Shown: positions 22,573 to 32,277, numbered from the stretch's first letter. The stretch: DNA of 64,000 nucleotides from Paracoccus shanxieyensis (GCF_009711265.1 NZ_WMII01000004.1:62001-126000); one strand, 5' to 3'. Made by a program: numbers and translations. The notes: a model not told the origin generated them from the letters alone.

Positions 22573-23339
22573 CCATGCTCATCTCCTGCATTCGTCTCGC
22601 CTCCGGGAGATGCGGCGTCCGCCGCCGCATCATCCTCTCTCTTCTTTCCGGCCTGTTCGTTTCAGCCATCACCACGCCGCCCGTCCTAGCCCAAGCTGCG
22701 ATGCCCGGTCATGTGGTTGCCGCGCATCCGCACGACGCCCACATTGCGGAAGCCTCGCAACGCTTCGGCATCCCGACGACATGGATCATCGCCGTGATGC
22801 GCACTGAGAGCGCGGGCGACGTGCGCGCAATTTCGTCCGCCGGTGCGATGGGACTGATGCAGGTCATGCCCGACACCTGGGCGGATCTGCGCATCCGCCA
22901 TGCTCTCGGCCGCGACCCCTTCGAGCCGCGCGACAACATCCTCGCGGGCACGGCCTATCTCCGCGAGATGTGGGATCGCTACGGCAATGTGGCCGCGATG
23001 CTCGCGGCCTACAATGCCGGTCCCGGCCGTTACGACGAATACCGCGCGACGGCTCGTCCGCTTCCGGCCGAGACACGCGCCTACGTCGCCGCGCTGACAC
23101 CGATCCTGCTCGGCGAGCGACCGTCGGGGGGCAGCTCGTCGGTTGTTCCACCGCTCGATTGGCGCGAGGCGGCGATCTTCGTGGCGGGAGAAATCGGCGC
23201 TACCGCTTCCGATCCGGCTTCACCCGACCCCACGCCTCGCGACGCCCCTTCATTCGTCCCGGCAGCACCGGAAACGCTCACGGCCTTGCAGCCGGAGGGG
23301 CTGTTCGTCGCTCGCAGTGCCGGTGAGGACCAGCCATGA
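22569..23339 (+). CDS. Lytic transglycosylase (VirB1/TrbN-like), 256 aa
   Basis: Periplasmic muramidase that opens peptidoglycan for the mating channel. An N-terminal signal peptide (about residues 1-40, ending VLAQA) is followed by an SLT domain. The catalytic Glu is in MRTESAGD (about residue 77), then SSAGAMGLMQVMPDTW and YNAGPGRYDEY. The C-terminal 70 residues are Pro-rich and probably disordered. It is co-translated with the DUF736 gene and lies just upstream of the putative transfer-origin region. Confidence 0.88.
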   Translation: MTMLISCIRLASGRCGVRRRIILSLLSGLFVSAITTPPVLAQAAMPGHVVAAHPHDAHIAEASQRFGIPTTWIIAVMRTESAGDVRAISSAGAMGLMQVMPDTWADLRIRHALGRDPFEPRDNILAGTAYLREMWDRYGNVAAMLAAYNAGPGRYDEYRATARPLPAETRAYVAALTPILLGERPSGGSSSVVPPLDWREAAIFVAGEIGATASDPASPDPTPRDAPSFVPAAPETLTALQPEGLFVARSAGEDQP

Positions 23340-23442
23340 GCGGCTCCGTGCGGTTTCGCATCCTGTCGACCGCTGGCGTGTCATGGAGGGCGCGGGGGGT
23401 GGCGGCAGGCACCACGACCGGAAGATGGCAGGATAAAAGCGC

Positions 23443-23571
23443 GCACGGTGCGGCTCGGTCGGTCGGTTGTTTTTGTTCATGTTTTCGGCGCGTTCCGCAC
23501 CGTGCCGCGCATTCGCGCACCGTGCGCCTCGCGCCCATCCTCCTGAATTTCCTTACTGTCTTGCACCGTGC
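23443..23571. promoter_or_regulatory. Four pseudo-palindromes before the relaxase gene (candidate oriT/operators)
   Basis: GCACGGTGC at 23443-23451 and GCACCGTGC at 23497-23505, 23517-23525 and 23563-23571: four copies of GCAC(C/G)GTGC in 129 bp, plus a one-mismatch copy near 23343. The last copy overlaps the relaxase translation start region. Intergenic DNA beside a relaxase gene commonly holds the transfer origin. Confidence 0.45.
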
Positions 23572-23582
23572 GGGGCTGTGTC

Positions 23583-25322
23583 ATGTCCGATGAACACGAG
23601 TTCCGCATAAGGCCGGGGCGCATCCGCTCGACCCGCGCTCAGCAGACCCGGCCCTTCATCGCGCAGGCGCTCGCCGCCGCGAAGAAGGCCGGCGGTGGCG
23701 TCTCTCGATCCGGCCGCGTGACTTCCGGCAATCGCTCCCGCTTCGGGCGCGGCCAGCGCGCCAGCGTCCAGGCCAATCGTCTCATCACCACCCGCACACG
23801 CGGCGCCGTCGTCAAGGCGCGCGTGGTGCGCAACATGGCATGGTCCGCGCCGCTCGGAACGCATCTCGATTATCTCCGCCGTGACGGCGTGACCCGAGAT
23901 GGCGAGAAGGCACGGCTGTTCGGGCCGGGAACGGAGGATGCCGATGGTCGCGCCTTCGCGGAGCGGTGCGGCGATGACCGGCATCATTTCCGGTTCATCG
24001 TCTCGCCCGACGACGCGCCGGATATTTCCGACCTCCGATCATTCACGCGCGATCTTGTCGGCCAGATGGAAAAGGATCTCGGGACGCGCCTCGACTGGGT
24101 GGCGGTCGATCACTGGAACACCGCGCATCCGCATGTCCATCTGATCGTGCGCGGTGTTCGCGACGATGGGCAGGACCTCGTGATCTCCCGCGACTACATC
24201 AAGGAGGGGATGCGGGACCGGGCGCGCGATCTCATCACCCAGGAGCTGGGGCCGCGCACCGATCTCGACATTCACCGTGCGCTAGAGGCCCAGATCGAGG
24301 CGGAACGCTGGACCCAGCTCGACCGGCAGCTTGTCCGTGATGCGGGAAAATCCGGCATCGTCGATCTTGCCCCGCTCGCCAGCCGACCGCAGGACGAGTT
24401 CCATACGCTGAAGGTCGGGCGGCTGCGCACCCTCGAAATCCTCGGCGTCGCCGGGCAGATCGGCCATTCGCAATGGTTCATCAAGCCCGAGGCCGAGACG
24501 GTCTTGCGCGAACTCGGCGAGCGCGGCGACATCATCAAGCGCATGCACCGTGCCCTGATCGCGCGCGGCATCGAACGCGGCTCGGCCAGCTATGTCCTCG
24601 CCGGCGAAAGCCTCGACGTTCCCGTCATCGGCCGCCTGGTCGAGCGCGGCCTTGACGACGAGTTGAAGGGCACGGCCTATGCCGTCGTCGATGGCGTCGA
24701 CGGACGCACCCACCACATCAAGCTCCCTCATCTCGATGCCGCCGGTGACAGCCCGCCCGGCTCAATCGTCGAGTTGCGCGCCTATGAAGATGCGCAAGGT
24801 GCGCGCCGCGTCGCGCTCGCTGTCCGCTCCGATCTTGATCTCGGTGCGCAGGTGGGGGCCTCGGGCGCGACCTGGCTCGACCGCCAGGCCATCGCCCGCG
24901 AGCCGGTTCCTCTCTCGGATAGCGGCTTCGGCGCCGAGGTCCGTCAGGCACTGGACGAGCGGGCGGAGCATCTGATCGGCGAGGATCTCGCGGAGCGGCA
25001 AGGCGGGCGCGTCGTCTTCGCTCGCCGGCTATTGAACACGCTGCGCAGGCGCGAACTCGACAGTCTCGGCGAGAAGCTCGCGGCCGAGACCGGCATGTCC
25101 TTCGAGCGCGCCGCCAGCGGCGAATATGTCGCCGGCTCCTATCGCCAGCGCTTCGCGCTCGCCTCAGGCCGCTTCGCCATGATCGACGATGGCCTCGGCT
25201 TCCAGCTCGTGCCCTGGTCGCCCTCCATTGAGAAGCAGATCGGCCGTCACGTCTCCGGCATCGCCCGCGACGACGGCGGTGTCGATTGGGACTTCGGGCG
25301 CAAGCGCGGCCTCGGCCTCTGA
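23583..25322 (+). CDS. DUF3363 / VirD2-type relaxase, 579 aa
   Basis: Conjugative relaxase that nicks oriT and pilots the strand into the recipient. It carries a three-His metal motif in HPHVHLIVRG (about residue 181), a preceding HLDYLRRDG (about 95) whose Tyr is a candidate nicking residue, and the DUF3363 region beyond about residue 215. The N-terminal 80 residues are very basic. The start ATG 23583 was chosen over an upstream in-frame GTG. It is followed closely by traG, the usual relaxase-coupling protein order. Confidence 0.85.
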   Translation: MSDEHEFRIRPGRIRSTRAQQTRPFIAQALAAAKKAGGGVSRSGRVTSGNRSRFGRGQRASVQANRLITTRTRGAVVKARVVRNMAWSAPLGTHLDYLRRDGVTRDGEKARLFGPGTEDADGRAFAERCGDDRHHFRFIVSPDDAPDISDLRSFTRDLVGQMEKDLGTRLDWVAVDHWNTAHPHVHLIVRGVRDDGQDLVISRDYIKEGMRDRARDLITQELGPRTDLDIHRALEAQIEAERWTQLDRQLVRDAGKSGIVDLAPLASRPQDEFHTLKVGRLRTLEILGVAGQIGHSQWFIKPEAETVLRELGERGDIIKRMHRALIARGIERGSASYVLAGESLDVPVIGRLVERGLDDELKGTAYAVVDGVDGRTHHIKLPHLDAAGDSPPGSIVELRAYEDAQGARRVALAVRSDLDLGAQVGASGATWLDRQAIAREPVPLSDSGFGAEVRQALDERAEHLIGEDLAERQGGRVVFARRLLNTLRRRELDSLGEKLAAETGMSFERAASGEYVAGSYRQRFALASGRFAMIDDGLGFQLVPWSPSIEKQIGRHVSGIARDDGGVDWDFGRKRGLGL

Positions 25323-25347
25323 CCTCAATCGGAAAGGAACCAACCCC

Positions 25348-27333
25348 ATGTCCGCCACCAAGATCCTCTGGGGACAGATCAGCGTCGTCTTCCTCATCAT
25401 CCTCGCCACCACCTGGGGCGCCACCCAATATGTCGCCTGGAGCCTTGCCTATCAGGCGCAACTCGGGCCGCCCTGGTTCGAGCTGTTCGGCACCCCGATC
25501 TACTATCCGCCCGCACTCTTCTGGTGGTGGTATTTCTATGAAGCCTATGCGCCGCCGATCTTCGCCAAGGGCGGGATCATCGCGGCCTCGGGCGGCTTCA
25601 TCGCCATCGCGGTCGCCATCGGCATGTCAGTCTGGCGCGCGCGCGAGGCGAAGAACGTCGCCACCTATGGCTCGGCGCGATGGGCGGAGAAACCCGAGGT
25701 GAAGGCGGCCGGCCTGCTCGATCCCGATGGTGTCGTCCTTGGCCGGTATGATCGCGAGTATCTGCGCCATGATGGACCGGAGCATGTGCTGTGCTTTGCC
25801 CCGACACGTTCGGGCAAGGGCGTCGGCCTGGTGGTGCCGACGCTGTTGACCTGGCCCGGCTCGGCCATCGTCCACGACATCAAGGGCGAGAACTGGCAGC
25901 TTACCTCGGGTTTCCGGGCACGCCATGGCCGCGTGCTGCTCTTCGACCCAACCAACCCAAAGTCCTCGGCCTACAATCCGCTGCTCGAGGTGCGCCGCGG
26001 CGAGTGGGAGGTGCGCGACGTCCAGAACATTGCCGACATCCTCGTCGACCCCGAAGGCTCGTTGGACAAAAGGAATCACTGGGAAAAAACCAGCCATTCG
26101 CTCCTCGTCGGCGCCATCCTTCATGTCCTCTATGCGGAGCCCGACAAGACCCTCGCCGGCGTGGCACGATTCCTCTCCGATCCGAAGCGCCCGGTGGATT
26201 CCACCCTGCGCGCCATGATGGAAACCGCGCATCTCGGTGACGCAGGACCGCACCCCGTCATCGCCAGCGCCGCGCGGGAGCTGCGCAACAAATCCGAGAA
26301 CGAGCGGTCCGGCGTGTTGTCGACGGCGATGTCGTTTCTCGGCCTCTATCGAGATCCGGTCGTGGCCGAGGTCACGCGCCGCTCAGACTGGCGCATCAGC
26401 GACATTGTGGGAGGCGATCAGCCGACCACGCTCTACCTCGTCGTGCCGCCCTCCGACATCAACCGCACCAAGCCCTTGATGCGACTGCTGCTGAATCAGG
26501 TCGGCCGCCGCCTGACCGAGGATCTGCAGGCGAACACGGGGCGGCATCGGCTGCTCTTGATGCTCGACGAGTTTCCGGCGTTGGGCAGGCTCGACTTCTT
26601 CGAGACGGCCCTGGCCTTCATGGCGGGCTATGGTCTCAAGAGCTTCCTGATCGCGCAGTCGCTGAACCAGATCGAGAAAGCCTATGGCCCGAACAACTCT
26701 ATCCTCGACAACTGCCATGTGCGGGTGAGCTTTGCGACGAATGACGAACGCACCGCCAAGCGAGTCTCGGACGCGCTCGGCACTGCTACCGAGATGAAGG
26801 CGATGAAGAACTACGCCGGGCACCGGCTGTCGCCCTGGCTCGGGCACCTCATGGTTTCGCGCTCGGAAACTGCCCGCCAGTTGCTGACGCCGGGCGAGAT
26901 CATGCAGCTTCCCCCGCATGAGGAGATCGTCATGGTGGCGGGCATCCCCCCGATCCGGGCGACGAAGGCGCGCTACTACGAGGACGCCCGGTTTCGCGAG
27001 CGTGTTCTGTCACCACCTGAATTGCAGCGCCCTGAGGGAGCCCGGCCCGACGACTGGACCACGCTTCCGCTCCCGGCGCGGCCGGAAGCCGCCGTGGATG
27101 AGGACAACCCCACGACGGATGACGAGGATACGACCGAATCCGAACGCCGCTTGCAGCCAGAACTCAGCCGGGTGAAGCCGGTGGAGAAGAAAAAGCCCAT
27201 CGAGAACGAGTTTGAGTTCGCCCCGCCCGATGATGTCGACGAGGAGGCTGTCCAGAACCGGCGGATGATCCGGCAGGTCCAGGGGATTGCCCGGCAGGTT
27301 GCCATGGACCCGAACGACGGCATGGACCTATAG
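25348..27333 (+). CDS. traG: TraG/VirD4 type IV coupling protein, 661 aa
   Basis: Inner-membrane ATPase that hands the relaxase-DNA complex to the secretion channel. Two N-terminal membrane segments (about residues 8-30 and 72-95) precede a Walker A PTRSGKGVG near 150 and Walker B LLMLDEFPALG near 406. The C-terminal tail is acidic and low-complexity (about 570-640), then ends in a basic helix. Length is normal. It lies 25 bases after the relaxase gene. Its partners are the Trb ATPases at 31279 and 32895. Confidence 0.92.
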   Translation: MSATKILWGQISVVFLIILATTWGATQYVAWSLAYQAQLGPPWFELFGTPIYYPPALFWWWYFYEAYAPPIFAKGGIIAASGGFIAIAVAIGMSVWRAREAKNVATYGSARWAEKPEVKAAGLLDPDGVVLGRYDREYLRHDGPEHVLCFAPTRSGKGVGLVVPTLLTWPGSAIVHDIKGENWQLTSGFRARHGRVLLFDPTNPKSSAYNPLLEVRRGEWEVRDVQNIADILVDPEGSLDKRNHWEKTSHSLLVGAILHVLYAEPDKTLAGVARFLSDPKRPVDSTLRAMMETAHLGDAGPHPVIASAARELRNKSENERSGVLSTAMSFLGLYRDPVVAEVTRRSDWRISDIVGGDQPTTLYLVVPPSDINRTKPLMRLLLNQVGRRLTEDLQANTGRHRLLLMLDEFPALGRLDFFETALAFMAGYGLKSFLIAQSLNQIEKAYGPNNSILDNCHVRVSFATNDERTAKRVSDALGTATEMKAMKNYAGHRLSPWLGHLMVSRSETARQLLTPGEIMQLPPHEEIVMVAGIPPIRATKARYYEDARFRERVLSPPELQRPEGARPDDWTTLPLPARPEAAVDEDNPTTDDEDTTESERRLQPELSRVKPVEKKKPIENEFEFAPPDDVDEEAVQNRRMIRQVQGIARQVAMDPNDGMDL

Positions 27334-27337
27334 GACC

Positions 27338-27766
27338 ATGATGCAACGCAAGAAGAAATCAAAGGTCACGATCTATCTCGATCCAGACCTCACTGCGGCG
27401 CTGGCCGACTTCGCCGCACGCCGGGATCGGTCGCAATCCATGATCGCCGAGGCTGCCATCGCATCCTTCGTGTCGCCGGATGATGCTGAGCGCCGCGAGG
27501 CGATCGTCGCCAAGCGACTCGACCAGATCGACCGCCGCATGACGCGGGTAGAGCGTGATGTCGGCATCGCCGTCGAGAGCCTGGCGGTATTCATTCGTTT
27601 CTGGCTGATGACGACGCCAGCCTTGCCCGAGCCGGCGGCAAAGGCGGCAAAGGCCAAATCGGCCGAGCGATACGAGGCGTTCATCACTGCGCTCGGCCGA
27701 CGCCTCGCACAGGGACCGAAGCTGCGGCAGGAGATTACCGAGGATGTAGCGGCAGCGGACGAATAG
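27338..27766 (+). CDS. CopG-like ribbon-helix-helix protein, 142 aa
   Basis: N-terminal RHH motif (KKSKVTIYLDPDLTAALADF, residues about 6-25, then RRDRSQSMIAEAAIASF) for DNA binding. This is followed by a helical region (about 55-130) that may oligomerise. It begins four bases after traG ends and is typically found between traG and trbB in Trb-type elements, where it is thought to regulate transfer genes. Here a 3.4-kb cargo insert separates it from trbB. Confidence 0.8.
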   Translation: MMQRKKKSKVTIYLDPDLTAALADFAARRDRSQSMIAEAAIASFVSPDDAERREAIVAKRLDQIDRRMTRVERDVGIAVESLAVFIRFWLMTTPALPEPAAKAAKAKSAERYEAFITALGRRLAQGPKLRQEITEDVAAADE

Positions 27767-27867
27767 ATCGTCAGGCGGAGTGCTTGCATTAATGCCGATC
27801 CCGTAAACTGCTTTTTCGCGGCGATGGCGCGACGGAGGCGAACGCTACAACTATCGCAAAACCGTTC

Positions 27868-28428
27868 TTAGGGCACGATCCAGCGTCCTTCCCAGCCGTG
27901 GAGCCCTTGCCTAAAGCTGCATCGCCTGTGCGGCTCCGAGGAAAGATCCAATCGTTCCACATGGCTTATGACGATCTCGACCAGGCAGAACCGCGCATAG
28001 GCGGTCGCCGGATCGCTATCGTCGGTTTCCATTTCATTCGGCGAGGCCAGCACTGTCCCCGGCGGCAGTGCCGACCGAAAGAGGATATGTGTATGCGGGC
28101 GCAGCGCGTTCCAGAAGTCCCGCCGCCTCGTCTCGTCTTCGATGATCTCCGCCCGACCGTCGATGCGCAGTTGAACGACCCTCTCATTGTCGAAGCCGGC
28201 AAGCGATACGCACGGATTGGCCGTGATCTCCCGAACCTTGGGCGAACGCAGGTCGGTGATGAAGGACAGACTCGTAGATGCCTCGTTGAAGCTGCGCAGC
28301 ACGATGGTTCGGATCTTCGGCGCACCGTCCTCGCCGACGGTCGCGAGTTGCATCAGCGTAAAGGGCGTTCGCTGTTTGACCGCATCGGCCAGCACCAGCC
28401 AGACATCATGGAGCAATGCCTGCTTCAT
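27868..28428 (-). CDS. Pyridoxamine 5'-phosphate oxidase-like flavoprotein, 186 aa
   Basis: FMN-binding split-barrel protein related to PNPOx. The core KIRTIVLRSFNEASTSLSFI (about residues 33-52) and RSPKVREI are typical FMN-contact segments, and the C-terminal part ends in a GWEGRWIVP-like tail. Members oxidise pyridoxamine phosphate or reduce other substrates; vitamin B6 specificity cannot be asserted. It starts inside the stop of the EamA gene (ATGA), so it is the last gene of the leftward unit SDR-EamA-oxidase. Confidence 0.75.
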   Translation of the reverse strand: MKQALLHDVWLVLADAVKQRTPFTLMQLATVGEDGAPKIRTIVLRSFNEASTSLSFITDLRSPKVREITANPCVSLAGFDNERVVQLRIDGRAEIIEDETRRRDFWNALRPHTHILFRSALPPGTVLASPNEMETDDSDPATAYARFCLVEIVISHVERLDLSSEPHRRCSFRQGLHGWEGRWIVP

Positions 28429-29363
28429 GGTGCTTTTCCGGCAGGAGCAAGGCCGACACCGGCATCTGGCTCGACCTCCGGTGCCACCTTCCGCGACCCG
28501 AACTGAAGCAGAGCGACCCCCGCGAGGATGAGGCACATCGCCAGGTAGCCGATCAGCTGGATCGCCTCGCCGACGAACACGACGCCGATCACCAGGGCCA
28601 CGACCGGAGGAATGTAGGTAACGCTCGAAGCCGCCAGCGCACCGAGGTTTTCGACGATGTGATAATAGGCGACATAGGCAAGGCCGGTTCCGCAGAGGCC
28701 AAGACCGATGACAAGGCCGATCCAGGCCCGGTCGTCGGCGAAGACCGCGCCAATCCCCTCGACCGGGATCACCATGAACAGCAGAAGCATTGCGATGCCG
28801 ATCTGGTAGGTCGTCAAGGCGGCGGCTGGCAGCTTCAGCGGGTTGACGAATTTTCTGGCATAGACGAAGGAGCAACCGACGCTGAAGGTGCCCGCGATCA
28901 TCCAGGCGACCCCTGCCATCTCGATGTCGCCACCGACCGACCACGGCTGCGCGATCAGCAACACGCCGAGAAAGCCGAGGGCGACGCCGACCGCCTTTGT
29001 CGCCGTGATGCGTTCCTCGCGCAGGAAAAGGAAAGCGCAGACGAAGGTGAAGAGCGGGATCGCCCCGCTCAGCATTCCGGCGATGCTCGACGGCAGCAAG
29101 GCCGTGCCCTTGGCGAAGGCGAAATAGTAAAGCGCGGTCGCCACCAGCGCCATGACCGCGAAATGATGCACATGACGGGCATGGCTCCATCGCAGTTCGC
29201 CCCGAGACAGCGCGAACAGAAAAACAGGGAGGAAGCCGAAGACCACGCGCAGCAGCGTGATCTGAGCCGGCGTGATGTATTCCGCTGCCCATTTGACGAA
29301 GATGAAATTGCTTCCCCAGATGAATCCGAGGAAGCAGAAGGCAAGCCAGGCGGTTTTCTTCAT
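28425..29363 (-). CDS. EamA/DMT-family membrane exporter, 312 aa
   Basis: Drug/metabolite transporter-type protein with about ten transmembrane helices in two EamA repeats. The first repeat starts near FCFLGFIWGSNFIFVKW (about residue 8) and the second near residue 150. The substrate is unknown; related proteins export amino acids or small metabolites. The internal ATG at 29363 was chosen over an upstream extension because the first TM helix begins there. It is translationally coupled to the flavoprotein gene and lies five bases after the SDR gene. Confidence 0.8.
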   Translation of the reverse strand: MKKTAWLAFCFLGFIWGSNFIFVKWAAEYITPAQITLLRVVFGFLPVFLFALSRGELRWSHARHVHHFAVMALVATALYYFAFAKGTALLPSSIAGMLSGAIPLFTFVCAFLFLREERITATKAVGVALGFLGVLLIAQPWSVGGDIEMAGVAWMIAGTFSVGCSFVYARKFVNPLKLPAAALTTYQIGIAMLLLFMVIPVEGIGAVFADDRAWIGLVIGLGLCGTGLAYVAYYHIVENLGALAASSVTYIPPVVALVIGVVFVGEAIQLIGYLAMCLILAGVALLQFGSRKVAPEVEPDAGVGLAPAGKAP

Positions 29364-29367
29364 GGGC

Positions 29368-30072
29368 TTACACGGCGCGGGTGACGCCGCCGTCGACCCG
29401 GATATTCTGGCCAGTGATATAGGCCGCGCCATCGGAAGCGAGGAAGGCAACCGTCGCCGCGATTTCCTCGGAGGTGCCGTAACGCTTCAAAGGCACGCCG
29501 TCGCGGCGCTCCTCGGTCGCGGGGAGACTGTCGATCCAGCCGGGCAGCACGTTGTTCATGCGGATGTTGTCGGCCGCATAGGTATCGGCGAAGATCTTGG
29601 TGAAAGATGCGAGCCCGGCACGAGCAACGGCCGAGGTCGGGAACATCGCACTCGGCTCGAAGGCCCAGGCCGTCGAGATGTTGATAATGACGCCGCCCTT
29701 CTGCTTCTGCATGGTCGGAGCGACGAGCCGAGCCGGCCGCACGACGTTCAGGAAATAGGTGTCGAACCCTGCGTGCCAGTCCTCGTCGGTGATTTCGAGG
29801 ATCTGCTTGCGCGGGCCGTGGCCGGCGCTGTTGACCAGCACGTCGATACGTCCCCAACGCTCAAGGGTGCCGTCGACGAGGCGCTTCAAGTCGTCATTCG
29901 ACTGGTTCGAGCCCGTGACGCCGAAGCCCCCGAGTTCCTGTGCCAGTGCCTCACCCTTGCCAGAGGACGAGAGAACCGCGACCTTGAACCCATCTGCCGC
30001 CAGCCGGCGCGCAGCAGCCGCGCCCATTCCACTACCGCCAGCCGTGATGATTGCGATTTTTTCTACTGTCAT
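29368..30072 (-). CDS. Short-chain dehydrogenase/reductase-like protein with atypical active site, 234 aa
   Basis: Rossmann-fold SDR with the cofactor motif TAGGSGMG (about residues 10-17), NSAG at about 81-84 and the usual C-terminal GQNIRVDGG. The catalytic Ser region (NIST) is present, but the YxxxK motif is not: the aligned stretch reads FPTSAVARAG, with Ser and Arg where Tyr and Lys are expected. It may use another residue, or bind a ligand without classical catalysis. First gene of the leftward unit, divergent from a LysR gene. Confidence 0.75.
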   Translation of the reverse strand: MTVEKIAIITAGGSGMGAAAARRLAADGFKVAVLSSSGKGEALAQELGGFGVTGSNQSNDDLKRLVDGTLERWGRIDVLVNSAGHGPRKQILEITDEDWHAGFDTYFLNVVRPARLVAPTMQKQKGGVIINISTAWAFEPSAMFPTSAVARAGLASFTKIFADTYAADNIRMNNVLPGWIDSLPATEERRDGVPLKRYGTSEEIAATVAFLASDGAAYITGQNIRVDGGVTRAV

Positions 30073-30199
30073 ATCCGTGGCCTCTGAAAGAGAATTGATC
30101 GTGGAAGCCGCCTATACGGAGGCACTATGGATTGGTATCATCCTTTGAAACGGGATACGAACCAGTTCCACTCCCATCACTCTGTAGAAAATCTATCCT

Positions 30200-31087
30200 A
30201 TGCCGGAAGGTTTCCCTCGACTCCCCTCGCTCAACGGCCTGCGCGTATTCGAGGTCGTGACGCGGCATCTCAACTTCCGGCTCGCGGCCGAGGAGCTGGG
30301 CGTCACGCAAGGGGCGGTCGCGCAGCAGATTCGCGGGCTGGAAGCCGAACTCGGGCTGAAGCTGTTTGAGCGCCAGCCACGCACGCTGGCCTTGACGGAG
30401 GCGGGCCGCAGCTACGTTGCCAATATCCGCCGGGCGTTCGAGTTGATCGCCGAGGCGACCGAAATGCTGAAGCCGGAACCCAGGCACCTGACCATCAGCG
30501 TCACGCCGACCTTCGCATCACGCTGGCTGATCCCGCGCCTGCCAGATTTTACCGCCACACACCCGGATATAGACCTTCGTATCCTTGCCACGGATCGGCT
30601 TTCCAGCTTCCAGACGGATGCGGTCGACATCGCCGTGCGCTATGGGCGGCCACCCTTCGGGGCGGGCCTCAACACCGAACTCCTGTTCGAGCAGGTGATC
30701 GTCGCAGTTGCCAGCCCGCTTCTCCTCGAAAAGCTCGGTCCGCCCGACGAGGACGACAATCTCACGCGCTATGCGCTCCTACACGACGCACATAATTTCT
30801 GGCCACAGTTCCTCGAACGAGCCTATCCGGGTGGCGTGACCGCCTCAGCCAAGAACATTCGCTTCAACCAGACATCGCTCGCCGTTGACGCGGCTGTCGC
30901 CGGTCAGGGTCTGGCGTTAGCGAGCCTGTTCTTCGTGCAGGACGATATTGATGCAGGCCGCCTCGCGCGCCCCTTCGCGACGGAATTGCGCGTCGGTTCG
31001 GACTTCTACCTGGTTTCGCCGCGCAAGCCGCGCCACCCTGAACCGACAGCGGATGTGCGGAGCTGGCTCCTGACCGCCGCGCGATGA
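30200..31087 (+). CDS. LysR-family regulator (GcvA-like), 295 aa
   Basis: N-terminal winged HTH (LNGLRVFEVVTRHLNFRLAA, then GVTQGAVAQQIRGLE; residues about 10-53) and a C-terminal periplasmic-binding-like effector domain (about 95-290). It is divergent from the SDR-EamA-oxidase unit with 127 bases between, the classic LysR layout, so it probably controls that unit. A weak GTATC/GATAC dyad lies in the divergent region (about 30136-30158). Effector unknown. Confidence 0.85.
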   Translation: MPEGFPRLPSLNGLRVFEVVTRHLNFRLAAEELGVTQGAVAQQIRGLEAELGLKLFERQPRTLALTEAGRSYVANIRRAFELIAEATEMLKPEPRHLTISVTPTFASRWLIPRLPDFTATHPDIDLRILATDRLSSFQTDAVDIAVRYGRPPFGAGLNTELLFEQVIVAVASPLLLEKLGPPDEDDNLTRYALLHDAHNFWPQFLERAYPGGVTASAKNIRFNQTSLAVDAAVAGQGLALASLFFVQDDIDAGRLARPFATELRVGSDFYLVSPRKPRHPEPTADVRSWLLTAAR

Positions 31088-31278
31088 ACCGAATCACCTG
31101 ACAAGGACCAAGGCGCTGCTTTCAGGCTTGGTCCTAGATGGGGTCACCGCCGTTCTCCTGTATTTGCGCGCTACGCTACTACGACGGTCGAAACTTGTTG
31201 AAACGACCCGATTTGGGTCTCTTTTAGTCATCCCCATCCGGGGATCGTCTCTCGCCTCCCCGGTGGAACGGGGACGAG

Positions 31279-32277
31279 ATGGCAGGCATCAACCACAAAC
31301 AGGCAACGGTGGACCGCGGCGCGCGTATGCTCCGGACGGCGCTCGGGCCTGCCATCTCAACCTTGCTGCAAGACCCGTCTGTCGTCGAGGTCATGCTGAA
31401 TCCCGACGGGCGCATCTGGGTCGACCGGCTGTCCGAAGGGCTGGCCGATACCGGCGAGATCCTGTCCGCCGCCGATGGCGAGCGCATCGTGCGGCTGGTG
31501 GCCCACCATGTCGGCGTCGAAGTGCATGCGCGCAGCCCACGGGTCTCGGCGGAGCTGCCGGAATCGGGAGAGCGCTTCGAGGGGTTGCTGCCCCCGGTGG
31601 TGTCCTCGCCTGCCTTCGCCATCCGCAAACCCGCCGTCGCGGTGTTCACCCTCGATGACTATGTGGCGGCCGGCATCATGTCCGAGGATCAGGCAGAAGC
31701 ACTCCGCGCCGCCGTCCAGTCGCGCGCGAACATCCTGGTCGCGGGCGGCACGTCCACCGGCAAGACCACGCTGACCAATGCGCTGCTCGCCGAGGTGGCG
31801 AATACGCAGGATCGGGTCGTAATCATCGAGGATACCCGCGAGTTGCAATGCGCGGCGCCCAATCTGGTCGCCATGCGGACCAAGGATGGTGTCGCCACTC
31901 TGTCCGATCTGGTGCGCTCGTCCTTGCGCCTGCGCCCCGACCGTATCCCGATCGGTGAGGTCCGTGGGGCCGAAGCTCTGGACCTGCTCAAAGCCTGGGG
32001 CACCGGCCACCCCGGAGGGATCGGAACGATCCATGCCGGTTCCGGCATCGGCGCGCTGCGCCGCCTCGAACAACTCATCCAGGAAGCGGTCGTCACCGTG
32101 CCGCGCGCGATGATCGCGGAAACCATCGACCTTGTTGCCGTCCTCTCCGGGCGCGGTTCCGCCCGCCGCCTTGCCGAGCTTGCCCGCGTCGAGGGGCTCG
32201 GGCCGGACGGAGACTACCGAATTTCCTCAGCCTTTTCAGAACCCGACACCACTCACAACACTGGAGAACCTGCATGA
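31279..32277 (+). CDS. trbB: TrbB, VirB11-type secretion ATPase, 332 aa
   Basis: Hexameric cytoplasmic ATPase that powers pilus assembly and DNA transfer. Walker [10 protein letters not shown] near residue 155, Asp box IIEDTRELQ near 184, and the His box region [14 protein letters not shown] near 240 are intact. It is the first gene of the trb operon and overlaps trbC (ATGA). Start ATG 31279 follows GGGACGAG. Normal length for the family. Confidence 0.93.
   Translation: MAGINHKQATVDRGARMLRTALGPAISTLLQDPSVVEVMLNPDGRIWVDRLSEGLADTGEILSAADGERIVRLVAHHVGVEVHARSPRVSAELPESGERFEGLLPPVVSSPAFAIRKPAVAVFTLDDYVAAGIMSEDQAEALRAAVQSRANILVAGGTSTGKTTLTNALLAEVANTQDRVVIIEDTRELQCAAPNLVAMRTKDGVATLSDLVRSSLRLRPDRIPIGEVRGAEALDLLKAWGTGHPGGIGTIHAGSGIGALRRLEQLIQEAVVTVPRAMIAETIDLVAVLSGRGSARRLAELARVEGLGPDGDYRISSAFSEPDTTHNTGEPA

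Noticed and set aside
31128-31658. Plus-strand frame overlapping the start of trbB
   Set aside because: Different frame from trbB, Arg-rich low-complexity product; trbB has complete ATPase motifs.
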